A stretch of 64,000 bases of DNA from Hirundichthys speculiger (lineage: Eukaryota > Chordata > Actinopteri > Beloniformes > Exocoetidae): the NCBI GenBank assembly GCA_018398805.1, contig JAGFBZ010000855.1:2790001-2854000 (forward strand). The letters are read 5' to 3'. Of this stretch, positions 47,719 through 59,741 are shown piece after piece (the stretch's first letter is position 1; each line of letters begins with the position of its first letter). The notes beneath the pieces are model-generated. The model was not told the origin of the DNA. It made no database searches and worked only from the letters and a program-made list of their open reading frames with translations. A program made the translations under genes and the position numbers.

Positions 47719-47721
<3 letters not shown>

Positions 47722-49623
47722 ACCATGGAGCAGGGCATTTGGACAAATCATTTTCCAAAAGAGCTAAGTGTACATTCCTCCATTGACAGTTATGTTGGAT
47801 GTGGAGAGTATTTCTTCAGAGTCCTGACTGACTTTTGGCGTGAGATTAGTTTTAACAAGTGGATTCACTACATTGATCTGGTTAGCTGAATCAAGTTACT
47901 CACCAAGTATTTTTTTGAAAGTGTCTGTAATGGGAAAGGGGCATTTGGGGTCAGCAAGACCTTATTGTTTGAATAATGCTGTTTTATGTGTCCGTAACTT
48001 TTCCTCTGAATGTCGATATGTTGGTTGCCATCGTTCCTGTTTACCAGACAGGCTCCATCATTGCCTGAGTTTTGGACACATAGTCGTCTGGAGAAATTAT
48101 CTCAAAGTCCCTGTGTTTTTTAGACATTGTTAAAAGTATTTGCATCTGGTTTGTCATTGTCATTTGCTGAACAACGGCTCATCCTGTGTATGTGACTAAC
48201 TGACCATCTCTCCTGTATACAGTGGGAATTAAATCTACCTTGGACTCTCGTCCGTGGTCAAGTGTCTTGCGTTACTGTTGTATAACTGCCTCACTAGAAA
48301 CTCACCCAATTACTGGTAAAAAAAGGTACTCAATTATATATTTTCCCAGTGTCCCATTTCAGAACACTGACTTCCAGTATGGTTGTATGTAATAATCTAC
48401 CTGGTCCACCATGGAAACCAAACTAATTATTATAGACATACTGAGAGGATCTGCAGCCTGGACTGGTTGGATTATACCATGATGAAGTCATAATTTGGAT
48501 TTAACATGTCTTTAAAGTAGTTTGCTTGTGAAACATAAATGAATGAAATTAAAAATACCACATGCAGAGGAGAACAAGACTCCTATCATGTTGAAATCTT
48601 AAATCCTTGTATTTTTTTTCCCCTTCTTCCTTCTCTGCTGTGGTTTGAAATTCTTACTGTATTAGTGCAGCACCATAACCCTCCCCAGGGTTGTCACCAA
48701 CTAATAATATCATGGGGTTTTAGTTCAAGATAAAGAAGTCTGCTCTTCGACTCTCTGCCAGCTCAGCCAATAAATGGAAAAAACCCATTGTGGTGAAGCT
48801 TTTAGCCAGCATCGTGGGGAGTCCAGTAGCCGCAGTGACATTTCTAAAAGGACAAATAGAGCAGTCAAGGAGACAGGGGCAATTACTCCACAGAGACACT
48901 CTTTTTTTTACCCTTGGGTTTATTCACTCTAGGCTCTCTCTTTCCCACACACACACACAATGCTTTTGCTTCTGTCGATTTTTTTATTACAGGGGATCAA
49001 TTTCTTAACAAAAATGATCAAATCTCAGTCTGTAACAATTATCATTGTAATAAGAACTGAAAGTGAATATTATTCACTTCCTTTTTTAATCAGTCCCTGA
49101 TTGTTGCAAAGCTGGAATAAATATGACGCATAGATAATTGGTATGAAGCATAATTACATGAAAAGCAAAGTCTAAATCTAAATGTTTAATGTTTTTTTTT
49201 TTTTGGTAAAATTAGCTACTCAGCTTTTTGTACCATATTGAATTCACTTCTGAGATGTGAATAAAGTCCATACAAAACAAAGTTCTCATTTAAAAGATAT
49301 GTTTTGTTTTGTTTGCTTTTAATTGTATGTTGTACTAAAAGTCCACCATGAGTTGGTCAGAGGACAAAGCTATGCAACAGACATTCGCCGCCTTTGTCCA
49401 TGAAATGAAGGATCCTACCTGTGCTAACTAGTGAATGACCTCTTGCTCACTGACCACTTGCCCTGGCCTGAGCTGAGCAACCTTCAAGTTGGTTTGCACT
49501 TCTTAAACTGACTAACTTATCTCTGCCAGGACCCAACTCTGATAAGGCGTTGAGTAGCCAGAAGCCTTGGTTAATTAGAGGAGCATGCTGGTGATTGATT
49601 GGAGCTCCCCCAGTCCTTGTTTC
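47719..49623. other. Intron sequence, no recognised feature
   Basis: AT-rich, with a short (CA)n at 48948-48959. No element ends or exons recognised. Confidence 0.5.
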
Positions 49624-49910
49624 AGCTCTGGTAGTACTTGTTTCAAATCTTGTTTTGGTAGCAACAATAAAAATGAAGATTGATGGGCAAACTTAATCCA
49701 AATGAGCACATTTTATTGGAATTAATACAATGTAAGGTGATGTCAGGCACCACCTTAAGGCGTGGATGGAGCCCCATTGACTCAAAAGCTGCATCAGTTA
49801 TCGTTGAGGGTCCTGCTTGTTCTTGATCACAGCTCAGCCAGTTCTCAGTTCAGCTCTGGCACTTGTTTCAAACGTTTTAGTCGCAACAACAGAAATGAGG
49901 ATGAATGTAA
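49624..49910 (+). repeat. Pair of diverged direct repeats
   Basis: CAGCTCTGGTAGTACTTGTT... (49624-49686) recurs as CAGCTCTGGCACTTGTTTCA... (49852-49910). Both continue through TTTCAAA, GCAACAA and AAATGA.GAT.GATG. The copies are 228 bp apart and clearly diverged, indicating an old tandem duplication or two copies of a short unit. Confidence 0.55.
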
Positions 49911-50750
49911 GATAATGCTTGTGAGCATCCCGAAACAATAACAGAGCCCCGCAAAAACAAAAGCAGCATCAGTTAGCCGAGCGTCAGCTTGTTGAGGGTA
50001 GTTGAAACTAAAAAGCTCAGAAGCTATCACCCACAACTCAGAAGTGGCATGTTTGACTAGCCAGTTGTAGAATATGCTCATGTTGACATCTTTAAGAGGA
50101 GAAAGCTCATAATATTATACTGCCTAGTTGTGAACTTCTAGCACACAGTAATTACTGGGTTTGCCAAAATAAATCTGGTGGAGTGAGAATTGTTGGGTCT
50201 CTTCACCAGGCTAAACTAATGTGATTCTTTTGATCAGTGATAAATCACATGCATATTAGTTCCCTGATGTAGATCAAGCATTTACTGAGAAGAAAGGGCA
50301 TAAAAAACTATGATTCATAACTTTTTAATTATCCTTCTCAAATCTATCATCTCATATTGGCTTTTAAATTAGTTTTCCAGTCTTTCATACTAAAGACAAG
50401 TGTGTGGATATATTGGTGTATATGGAATTACTGCATTTGTTATGAATCTTTTGATGTGAGGTCAGTTTCTTTGGTCTGTTATGGGACACCCTTGTATTCT
50501 GAGCCTTGTCTGTATTGATGACACGCTTTTGATTATTTATGATGTTTATCCTCCCTTTTGCGTACTTCCTGTACCAATAGATCACAGGGAAAAATATCAG
50601 GATGATTATGGGAAGTGAACCAGCAAGTAATAATCTCCTTATGAATAATGAATTTACTTAATGGTCTGAAGTATTTCTTCATGTATACTGACTGGATGAC
50701 TGGAAATATGAAGTGATGGAAACAGACAGGATAGAATTTTTTATTAAATA

Positions 50751-50755
50751 ACACT

Positions 50756-50786
<31 letters not shown>

Positions 50787-50796
50787 GCACACACCT

Positions 50797-50868
<72 letters not shown>
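50751..50868 (+). repeat. Compound (CA)n(TA)n microsatellite
   Basis: CA repeats with a few interruptions (ACGC, CCTA) run into about 27 uninterrupted TA units. It is probably highly polymorphic. Confidence 0.95.
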
Positions 50869-50870
<2 letters not shown>

Positions 50871-53319
50871 TCAGAATGTTATAATTCTATATTTGATAAA
50901 ATAAATGATAGCTCGTGATATCTTATTTCAGATCTTATTTCAGCTTTTCTTGCCAACCTTTTACTCCACACACCAAAAACAAAAGATAAACATTTGGTTT
51001 AGCTGGCAAATTGAAATAAAGGTAAACTGTACAGACATGCCTCTCTGTACGTTTCATATCTCCTGTACTATTTTGTTTGTATCAGCTTTGTCTGTTAGTT
51101 CTGGGTCATTGGCCAACTGTGGGGCATGTTCAGAGCTTGTAGGCCTGTTTTAGTCTGGTTGAATGTTTACAGGCAGGATTACCCTGACTTCCAAATGCAT
51201 TTTACTGACTGGGCTACTCATGCTCTGAGAAAATGACCAAAGAGTGATTTTCTTTACTTTTAGGAAAATCTTCATCAAATGTAATGGTGTCTCAGTTGCT
51301 TGATACAAGATCTCAGTGCTTGAGATGCTAATTAAGACTTTTTAAATAAAGTAACATTACGTACAATTAGAGATTCTCTTGTTTAATTAGAATGGAACTG
51401 CAATGCTGTTTTATATACTAAAGAGAGAAAGATTTACGCCAAAGAAGAAGGTGAACCTGACATGCCTGACTATTTGGCTGTTTGCCATGTGGATCAATGA
51501 ATAATGCACAGCCAAACCCTGGCTGTGTGTTAGTGAGGCAAAGGCAGGAGCTTCAGCTGCAAACTCTGCTCTGAATAAAATATAGCGGTTCTCTTCTTGC
51601 TGAGAGTGAGTGGGTTTTCAAAAGAAGGATATTTGCTGAAATCACCCCTGGGACTGTTTTTATGTTTGTGACCAGCAGGATTTATTTTTATTTTTTTATT
51701 TTTTGAGCATGACCAAACTGACATACTGGAGTTCAGTTTCGCTTTCTGAATGGTGATGGTTTAAGTCGTCCACCTCGCATGACTGCCTCACAGACTTTTA
51801 TTTCCTGATTGATCTGAGATGTTGGCAGACAGTGTTGTCAGTCTTTGATTCTGCTCCTGTTATCTGTAATGTAACTAAAGCTCTCAATGGCCTGACAAGA
51901 TTAGAATGCATTACTGTCAGAAAGCAGGGTGCCCTGGGGCTGCAGCATGCTTGTTGAGTGTTAATGACTCAGACTGCGTCTCACCAGTGCAGGGCATGTG
52001 CTGACAGTCCACCAAATCACTTGCTTTCCAGTCAAACTTATAAGTTGGTAGAAACACAGAGAATGACAGCTTATTATTAACTCATTGAGAGAGATGTGCA
52101 GTGGTTCCACAAATTGAAAATATTGACTACATAACATTTGCTAAGCCATTTATTAGCCTGTTGATTGTTCAAAAGCTTAAGCACAGGCTATTTATCATTA
52201 TGATCCTGAATGAATGTAGCTATGAATGGTTATTGATGTTTTTGTCTAATCAAATTAAATGAATAGGATAACCTAGGCTGAAATGGTTTTCACTTGTTAT
52301 CTTTAATATCTGACATTTTTAAATGACTTGAGAATTTTTCCAATCCCTATCAAGAAACTTGGACAGCAGCACATAAGCGCAGTTCTCCACCAAGGCCAAA
52401 GTTCCATCTCACTATTTTTAGAAAATAGATCCATATCTGCAACAAAAATTTAATGGGTTCTTCCTCTGAAAGTGCTTCACGTCTCCAAACTCGCTTTGAA
52501 CCCAAGGCAAGCAATTGCTGCCACTTTGTCAGGACCCTTGGGTGTCTCAGATATGATGCAGTGTCTCTCACATAAAACACATAAGATGTCCTTTGGCTGT
52601 GGTGTCCTAATGCACAACAGTTTAGATGTTGCAGGTTAGGTTTTGGCAGCACGATTTTGTAAATTAGGCAGAAAATTGACTTGGTTAATTGTGGAAAGCA
52701 AAATTATTGATCATTTTAAGAAAGGAGTGTTGCTGGATTTAAAATACTTCACTTCATGACATGAATCAGCATTAGCATTATGAGCATTTGATTTCACGTC
52801 TAAAAAAAAAGAGAAAAAAAAAACAAAATGCAGTTAAAACATATTTACTTCTTACCCTGAAAGAGGTGTAATAGTCTTGTCTTGGAGAATAATCTATTTT
52901 TTTAAAGGGGGGACAATATGAACAATTACAGTTTTTTTTCTGGTCTTGATTTTTTAAAATCTGACTACTTACTTAAAAACACATTCCTGTCAGACAGGCT
53001 CTATTTGCTGCAAATTAGTATCTCAACGCTCTAACACTGATTTCTGAAGAGGCACACCCTGAATTTACAAGGTAGACTGACGTCAATAGGCAGACTCCAC
53101 CCCCTAAATCCATCTGAAATATACAAAACTGAAATTACATGGTGGAAAAGGATGCTTGTATTTGTTTCTCTGTAGTATTTTGAACATGTCACAGGCATCT
53201 CGTTGAAACTTATATAGATTTTTTCAACCTTTGGAAAAAAAAAAGGTCAAATTATATCTCCTTTAAGAGTGAATAGTGCGATATAAGACCTCAGAAAACT
53301 GCTAGGTCTCAAGATAGAG
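50869..53319. other. Intron sequence with a possible old repeat at 52395-52480
   Basis: CCACCAAGGCCAAAGTTCCA, TCTGCAACAAAAATTTAATG and GGGTTCTTCC (52395-52480) resemble a diverged copy of the repeat at 10555-10772. The 100-residue minus-strand frame over 52350-52652 has no recognisable domain and runs across this repeat. Nothing else is recognised. Confidence 0.45.
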
Positions 53320-53412
53320 CAGGGGTCTTCAACCTTTTTAAGCTGAAGAACCCATTCAGCTACTCAAAAATGAAATGGGGACCCCCAGAATAAAAAAAAA
53401 TAAAGGTAATAT

Positions 53413-53605
53413 ATATATATTTTTTTTAAAGATTTCTTTGGCTCTAGTGGCCTTTATTGAAAGTTGAGAGACAGGAAGGGGGGCAGAGAGAATGGGGAAG
53501 ACACACGGGAAAGAGTCGCCGAGCCGGGAACTCACGACCAGCCGCACGAGGACTGTAGCCTCTGTAATGGCCACCTGCCCTAACCACTGCGCCACCGGGG
53601 CGGCC
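53413..53605 (-). mobile_element. tRNA-derived SINE (reverse) with 13-bp target duplication
   Basis: Reversed, it starts GGCCGCCCCGGTGGCGCAGT, contains a B-box-like GAGTTCCCGGC region and ends in CAATAAAGGCCACTAGAGCC plus an A-rich tail. ATAAAGGTAATAT lies on both sides (53400-53412 and 53606-53618). Same family as 23906-24113 but better preserved at the A box (TGGCGCAGTGGTTAGGGCAG). It is inserted in the hAT-like element, so it is younger than that element. Confidence 0.92.
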
Positions 53606-53813
53606 ATAAAGGTAATATTTTAAGACAATATGCTGTTTTTATACCTCTTTTAACCTTTTTGTCATCAGTTATCACAGCTTCTTATGATGTCACAATTGGC
53701 ACATTCATAAGTAAGTTTACGGTATGCTTTTTACCGCTGGCTTGAGCATATGTGGTAATGTCAATGCTACGTAATCGTAACAAGTCAATTAGCGACACGC
53801 AATAGTTTTAAAG

Positions 53814-53891
53814 ATGTCGTCCAAGAAGCGGTCACATGCAGCATCTTTTAAACTGAAAAAAATAAAAAAGAGGAAATTGCTAAAAAATTGA
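53814..53891 (+). pseudogene. 25-codon basic ORF remnant inside hAT-like element
   Basis: ATG to TGA encodes MSSKKRSHAASFKLKKIKKR plus five more residues. The start K-K-R-S-x-x-A-x-F-K-L-K resembles the N-terminal DNA-binding start of several vertebrate DNA-transposon proteins. It is broken after 25 codons. The match is short, so it may be coincidental. Confidence 0.35.
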
Positions 53892-54150
53892 CAAGGTTCA
53901 AGTCAAATTAATTTACATTCTTGTCAAAGTCCTGGTGGCATTATTATGAGGGAGGGAGCGTTTATTAGAGGAAATGCAGTATTATTGCTAATCAGTGCTT
54001 GGAGTTTATGCAACATATTTTGTTAAAAAACATAAATTAATTCAAAAAATAACACATTATTTTTTAATGGAAATTTTAAATTATGTTTACAGCCCCCCTG
54101 CAGCACCTCTATGGACCCACTAGGGGCTGCGACCCCCTGGTTGAAGCCTG

Positions 54151-56335
54151 CACTGGAGCCTTTTTGCCCTTAAATCTGTATATTTATGTAAGAAAACAGA
54201 AATATGTTGACAGTTTTTCTTTTTTTTTCCTATCTACAGCCGATTTTTTTTTTTTCTTGTTGAAGATGCATTATTCAGCGGAGGAAAAACTGAACTCTCA
54301 CTCCAAGTGAGACTCACATTCACAAACACATATGATACTAAGACTATAAGAGCAGGAAATACAGGTCTGCTACATGTGCACTGACAAAGTTCTTTTCAAT
54401 GTTGTATTGAAGTATAAATTATGTTATATTAAAACTTTAAAGATAATTGACTTGGGCGGTGCTAAGCCCATGATGCTGTAAGAATGTCTGTGTAAAATGG
54501 AGTCAAGTGGGATCATTTTGGTGGAACTGGTACACAGCAGTGCAAGAATGCTTCTCCAACTACTGTAAATACTCTTTGTAGATCTTTACGGCCATTCAAA
54601 TAATAGTGCAGGTCTGGTTTTTTGCATTATTAAAGTCCTTGGTAAATATTTTATCACATTTCAACACTTTTTATCATTTTTACCATGGAGGCTGCAGCTC
54701 AGAAGTGGCTGTCTCTTATATAAGGAGATCGTGAAACCAGCAGAGATACAAGAGAGACGGTTCGGAAAAGGCTTTTGTTATGTTTACTTAGAGTCACAAG
54801 AACCCTTTATTTGTTCTTTTCAACATAAGTATATTATATCTACAAATGATATTTTTAGGTACACATTGTTATTGGCTGTTCCCAATTTAAGTTCTGTATC
54901 TGCTTAAAAAAAAATCTAAATTAGAAAACATTATGAGGCGAAAGGTCATTGTAGAACGACTTCAAAAAGGTTGGTATTTCAATGTAAATAGCAAAAGAAC
55001 ACTTCCTTATTGTGAATATTAGCTTGTCAATATATGTATGCTCTACAGTATGCTTCTGTGTTTATATTTTACATCACACACGCCTGTAAGTAGACCAAAT
55101 GTCCCTGTGACTGTATTGTTGAGAACCAGACAGAAAGCAGCTGAAAGGTCCTTGAGGATCATAAGATGGGGAATTGGATCATTAGGGCTCAGATCTTTAA
55201 TAACTGCCCTGGGGGAAATTAATATCCACTTAATACTCTGTGGCATGGATTGCTCATCTGCTAGAGTGCACAGTGAATGTAACTATTTAAATGCAAGGCA
55301 GGAGGAAAAAAACTCCACAATCCTGTGTAATGTTTGATGACTCCAGTGACTGACAGTTTGCTCCTCACCTTCCCCTCCTATAAAAGGCTCCCTACTGGTA
55401 CCTTCTTGTGTATGAGAAATCCAATACTGCAGGGTTTGCTTTTATGCCTTTTATTGAGCCTCACTTTACACACAAGATATCATAGCCTGCTTTTACTAAG
55501 GCTTCAGTAAGGAGATGTGTTCATGTGTCCATGGGCTTGAAGTTTGGACAAACAAAAATATCTGCGTGCATGATTAGCATCATAAACATTGCAGATGTTG
55601 CTCAGTTGACGTGTATGTCCTTGGAAAAAGACATCATCTTCATCTAGATGTTAGTAGCCTTGACTATAAGCATCACAAATACAGTATGTCTACTGTTGCC
55701 ATAGAGACACGGCTTCTTCTGTGGGTGACCCAAATGAAGTTGCCAATTATGATGTGTGGGATACACAACCATTTCCATAGCCGGAGACATTAAAAGAGAA
55801 CAAAAGAAAGACTATAAAGTGTGATATCATTTAGCAAGAGACCAGAAGAGTCGGATATATTAAGATCAAAGCTCTCCAAACTGAAAGTCTTACTTAGAAG
55901 CCTACTGCCACAACATTGTGCGAGGACTAAAAAACTTTTCATTTGGAACAAAGGCAACTCTTCAACATGAAATGACCTGTCAGTCTCAATTCCATGCTAC
56001 ATAGAGGGGTGCTCTTATAGCACATCAACCTCATCCCTAAAAGGGCTGCACGATTTTATTCAGTCATTGTTGGAAACATTTGCTGAATGATGACCTGCCG
56101 CCCATGCCAGAAGCCAGTTAATTTTTTTCCTTTAGATATGCTTAACATCTCATTAACATAAAATGGGCTAGAAGCACATCTACTCTGTCAATAGTCTGAT
56201 AATAATCTTAATGTTGTCTTGTGCTGTATCACAACAAACAACTATTGTTTAAATAGGGAGTTACAGCAGTTATTTTTTGAGATTTCCACACATTTGCATC
56301 AAATGGTATTTTCTTGCACATAACTTCTACAAAAA
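54151..56335. other. Intron sequence; possible conserved block 55120-55330
   Basis: No transposon is recognised. The block 55120-55330 has balanced composition and several homeodomain-type and E-box-like words (TTAATA, CATCTG). It might be a conserved non-coding element, but no comparison can be made. Confidence 0.4.
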
Positions 56336-56348
56336 GCAAATAAAATCC

Positions 56349-56475
56349 ATCCATCTATCATCATCTATGCCCGCTTAGTCCTATGCAGGGTCACGGGGAT
56401 CTGCTGGAGCCTATCCCAGCTCTCTTTGGACGAAAGGCAATGGTACACCCTGGACAGGTCACCAGTCCATCACAG
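56349..56475 (-). mobile_element. 5'-truncated LINE/SINE insertion with 13-bp duplication
   Basis: ATCCATCTATCATCATCTATG (reversed tail), CAGGGTCACGGGGATCTGCT and ACCCTGGACAGGTCACCAG match the first 120 bp of 47172-47540. GCAAATAAAATCC precedes and follows it (56336-56348 and 56476-56488). Truncation at the 5' end with a long duplication is typical of target-primed reverse transcription. Confidence 0.9.
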
Positions 56476-56488
56476 GCAAATAAAATCC

Positions 56489-57838
56489 TTAACTTCCAAA
56501 CGAACAAATGGCATATGAATGTTCTGAAGAAAATGAACATCCTAACAAATTAGACAAAAATCTTTTTGAGTGGGAGTCTGCTTGAAAAGCTATCCGGACT
56601 TTCAAATATCATTCTTAGCTAACTTTGAAATTGTCAGGCTCTTCTTATCTCTGTTCATGTGGTCTACAACTATGTAATGTTGTAAATGCAATAAAGAGAA
56701 AACATAAAAGCTTTTTGATAGTTTGCTGTTTCTTTGACATTATTTACTTATCCTAATCTTACACTGCAGAAGTGCATTTCCTGGAAAATAAAATTACATT
56801 CAATCTGCAACATATCTTCCTTAAATGAAGACATTACGTTATGTATAAGCTCAGCGTGTACTGTAGCAGTATCAGTTTTTTGCTTGTTTCCGCTGTATTC
56901 AGCCCACAGTAGAAGACGCTTGAAGATTTTCATTTGAATTTACCATTCTAGTCTTCACCGCAGCTTTAGGAGAGTTTGATACCTGAGTTGCTGTTGTTGT
57001 GGTATCTGTTGTTGTCACAATCTATAAAGTGAGTTACATTTTAAATGAAATATTCAGCACCTTCCACCAATGTGCAGCCATAAACCTTTATAGTCTTATT
57101 CAAAAGAATTTCTGGCACACACTGTACAATGCTCAACATTAAACTAGTGTAGCCTTAGTGTGCAATATTTCAAGGCCTCCTACTGTGTGTGATTCCACAG
57201 GCAAAGTCATCCCATATAAGTGCAGAAAGTCTGAGGCAGGAGTAGATAACAGTAAATGTTGTATGGACCTCGGAAAACCCCTATTGCTTTTTAGGGCCTA
57301 CAAACTCACCTTGAAGTGGGAGGAAATGTACTCATCACTGAACTCTGGTCAAGAGCACAGTTATGGGGCTGCAGATGATATGAAACTTGAGAAAAAAAAT
57401 GATACAGAGACAGCTGAGGATAGGCGGGGGTGGTATAAAGTAGTCTCAGGGGGAAAAAAAACAAAAAAGAAAAACAATATACTCTCTGACTCATGAGATA
57501 TACCTTGAAGGATAGATGAAAGGACCTCAAAACAAAAATATAGTGTATTGGTTTGTTGATAACCTAATGCAAATACTGTGGAAAAGCAAGATCCTTGAGG
57601 CATTACTGTCTATAGCCGCCAACAGAAACCTGGCAAGGCTCACTTCCAGGCCACTCTTTGTGTGCATGACAAGATGTACCATATAGAATGAAACAAAACT
57701 CAGTGGCTCTTTCTCATGAATAGAGACTGCAGAAAATAAACACTAATTGAGATCAATGTAACGTGATGGTGTCAGCACATTGTCACATTCAACAGGACTC
57801 TGATGTGGACAGCCCGCTGTGACCTGTAAACATACAGT
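56489..57838. other. Intron sequence, no recognised feature
   Basis: No exon, element end or long simple repeat recognised. The 112-residue frame at 57158-57496 is low-complexity at its end and resembles no known family. Confidence 0.5.
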
Positions 57839-58825
57839 ATATTGCCAAAAGTATTGGTTCACCTGCCTTGACTCACATATGAGCTTAAGTGACATCCCAT
57901 TCCTAATCAATATGACGTGGGTCCACCCTTTGCAGCTGGAACAGCTTCAACTGTTCTGGGAAGGCTGTCCACGAGGTTTAGAAGTGTGTTTATGGGGATT
58001 TTTGACCATTCTTCTAGAAGAACATTTGTGAGGTCAAACACTGATGTTGGCTGAGAAGGCCTGGTTCTCAGTCTCCGTTCTAATTCATCCCAAAGGTCCC
58101 AAAGGACCAAGACAACCCCACACCATAATCCTCCCTCCACCAAACTTTACACTTGGCACAATGCAGTCAGACAAGTACCGTTTTCCTGGCAACCACCAAA
58201 CCCAGACTCTTCCATCAGATTGCCAGATGGAGAAGCTTGATTCATCACTCCAGAGAACGTTCCTCCACTGCTCTAGAGTCCAGTGGTGGCTGCTTTACAC
58301 CACTGCATCTGACACTTTGCATTGTGCTTGGTGATGTATGGCTTGGATGTAGCTGCTCCACCACGAAAACCCATTCATGAAGCTCTCTGTGCACTGTTGC
58401 TGAGCTGATCTGAAGGCCACATAAAGTTTGGAGGTCTGTAGTATTTGACTCAGTTGGGACCTTTTTGAACTATGCGTTTCAGCATCCGCTGACCCTGCTG
58501 CATAAGTTTACATGGCCTACCACGTCATGGCTGAGTTGCTGTCGTTACCAAACACTTCCATTTCCTTATAATATAGCTGACAGTTGACTGTGGAATATTT
58601 AGGAGCGAGGAAATTTCACGACTGGATTTGTTGCACAGGTGCCATCCTATCACAGTTCCATGCTGGAATTCACTGAGCTCCTGAGAGTGACCCATTCTTT
58701 GACAAATGTTTGTAAAAACAGTCTGCATGCCTTGGTGCTTAATTTTATACACCTGTGGACATGAAAGTGATTGGAACACCTGATTCTGATCATTTGGATG
58801 AGTGAGAAAATACTTTTGGCAATAT
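57839..58825 (-). mobile_element. Tc1-like transposon, internally deleted
   Basis: The termini ATATTGCCAAAAGTATT (57839-57855) and its exact inverse (58809-58825) form a perfect 17-bp TIR. Between them are both ends of a Tc1-type transposase on the minus strand, but the central part is missing: the sequence jumps near 58100 from the C-terminal coding region to the middle of the gene. At 987 bp it is markedly shorter than full-length Tc1 elements. It may have been mobilised by a transposase supplied elsewhere, since the ends are intact. Confidence 0.92.
57907..58694 (-). pseudogene. Tc1-like transposase with internal deletion and frameshifts
   Basis: The likely start is at 58694 on the minus strand: MGHSQELSEFQHGTVIGWHL, followed by SSREISSLLNIPQSTVSYII, a helix-turn-helix with a Tc1 signature. 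The C-terminal end reads VLLEEWSKIPINTLLNLVDS and continues LPRTVEAVPAAKGGPTSY. Between them several frameshifts and a deletion remove much of the catalytic domain, including at least one of the DDE residues. Not functional. Confidence 0.88.
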
Positions 58826-59600
58826 CATTCCAATGAGTTTGGGGAAAAGACACTTCACAAAAAAAATCAAAACACACAGGCTACCTTTGAATATACAGAA
58901 GTATACATTTTAAAATGTGCAATAAATAACCATGAAGCTGTGTGAATATGACTTCTCTTGATTTGCAAATGTAAGAAAGAGAAAAAAGAATAAGTTTAAT
59001 GAAGTCAGTTATTTAGTGGGTGACAAAAGCTTAAGGTGTGACTGAACCAGTGCTTCCATAAACAATATAATATATAGTTAGATGTATTTGAGTCCTTCAT
59101 AAAAATTCTTTCTCATCAAATCATTCTATCCACAGCCATTCCTTCCAGTACAGTCTGTATTGAACCAGTTTCAACAGGGCAGACTGTCGCTTTTAATAAT
59201 GACTTGTGCTCAAGATTCGATATTCAAAACAACCATAATAACTGCAGCATGACTAATAACACCTTGGATCAATAAGTTTTTCCTGCAGAAAACTGACAAT
59301 AGGCATTTGCCAGTCCACTGCATGCCATTTTGGATGCCTTTTGTTAGTAGTACTCTGGTTGTCACTTAACTGTGTCACATGTTTTGTTTCTTTGTTTGGT
59401 TGTATGTCGATAGCATCTAGAGGCAACTTCTTCTGCATCTGTTGGTACTCCACAACAGGAAATCATAGTCAAACCTTGGGAACAGACCAGTTATTTGTAT
59501 TAAAGAGAAAAAGAAATAGGATGGCTGTGCAGACGAGGGCAACTCTGCCTTATGAGAATGCCAACTTGACATTTACATTTATTTACTCTTAGAATGCAAA

Positions 59601-59601
<1 letters not shown>
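58826..59601. other. Intron sequence, no recognised feature
   Basis: AT-rich sequence between the Tc1 element and the next microsatellite. Nothing recognised. Confidence 0.5.
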
Positions 59602-59635
<34 letters not shown>

Positions 59636-59661
59636 ATATATATATATATATATTATATATA

Positions 59662-59733
<72 letters not shown>
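59602..59733 (+). repeat. Compound (TC)n(TA)n microsatellite
   Basis: About 14 TC units run into a long TA array with one small TATTATAT interruption. It directly borders the hAT relic on its left side; a TA array borders it on the right. Confidence 0.95.

Positions 59734-59737
<4 letters not shown>

Positions 59738-59741
<4 letters not shown>

Larger units (their letters stand above)
53320..54150. mobile_element. hAT-like TIR element split by a SINE
   Basis: The left end CAGGGGTCTTCAACC and the reversed right end CAGGCTTCAACC are short imperfect inverted repeats of the CAGGGGT type used by many hAT elements. Second landmarks near the ends (GGGACCCCC near 53378 and GGGGCTGCGACCCCC near 54123) mirror each other. 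The candidate 8-bp duplications (AGATAGAG and CACTGGAG) agree at only half the positions. A SINE is inserted at 53413-53605, and a short start of an open frame remains at 53814-53891. Confidence 0.58.

Noticed and set aside
47677..47889. Open frame with a Cys/Val repeat start
   Set aside because: It is the translation of the (GT)n microsatellite.
52350..52652. 100-residue minus-strand open frame
   Set aside because: No family resemblance; it overlaps a likely old interspersed repeat at 52395-52480.
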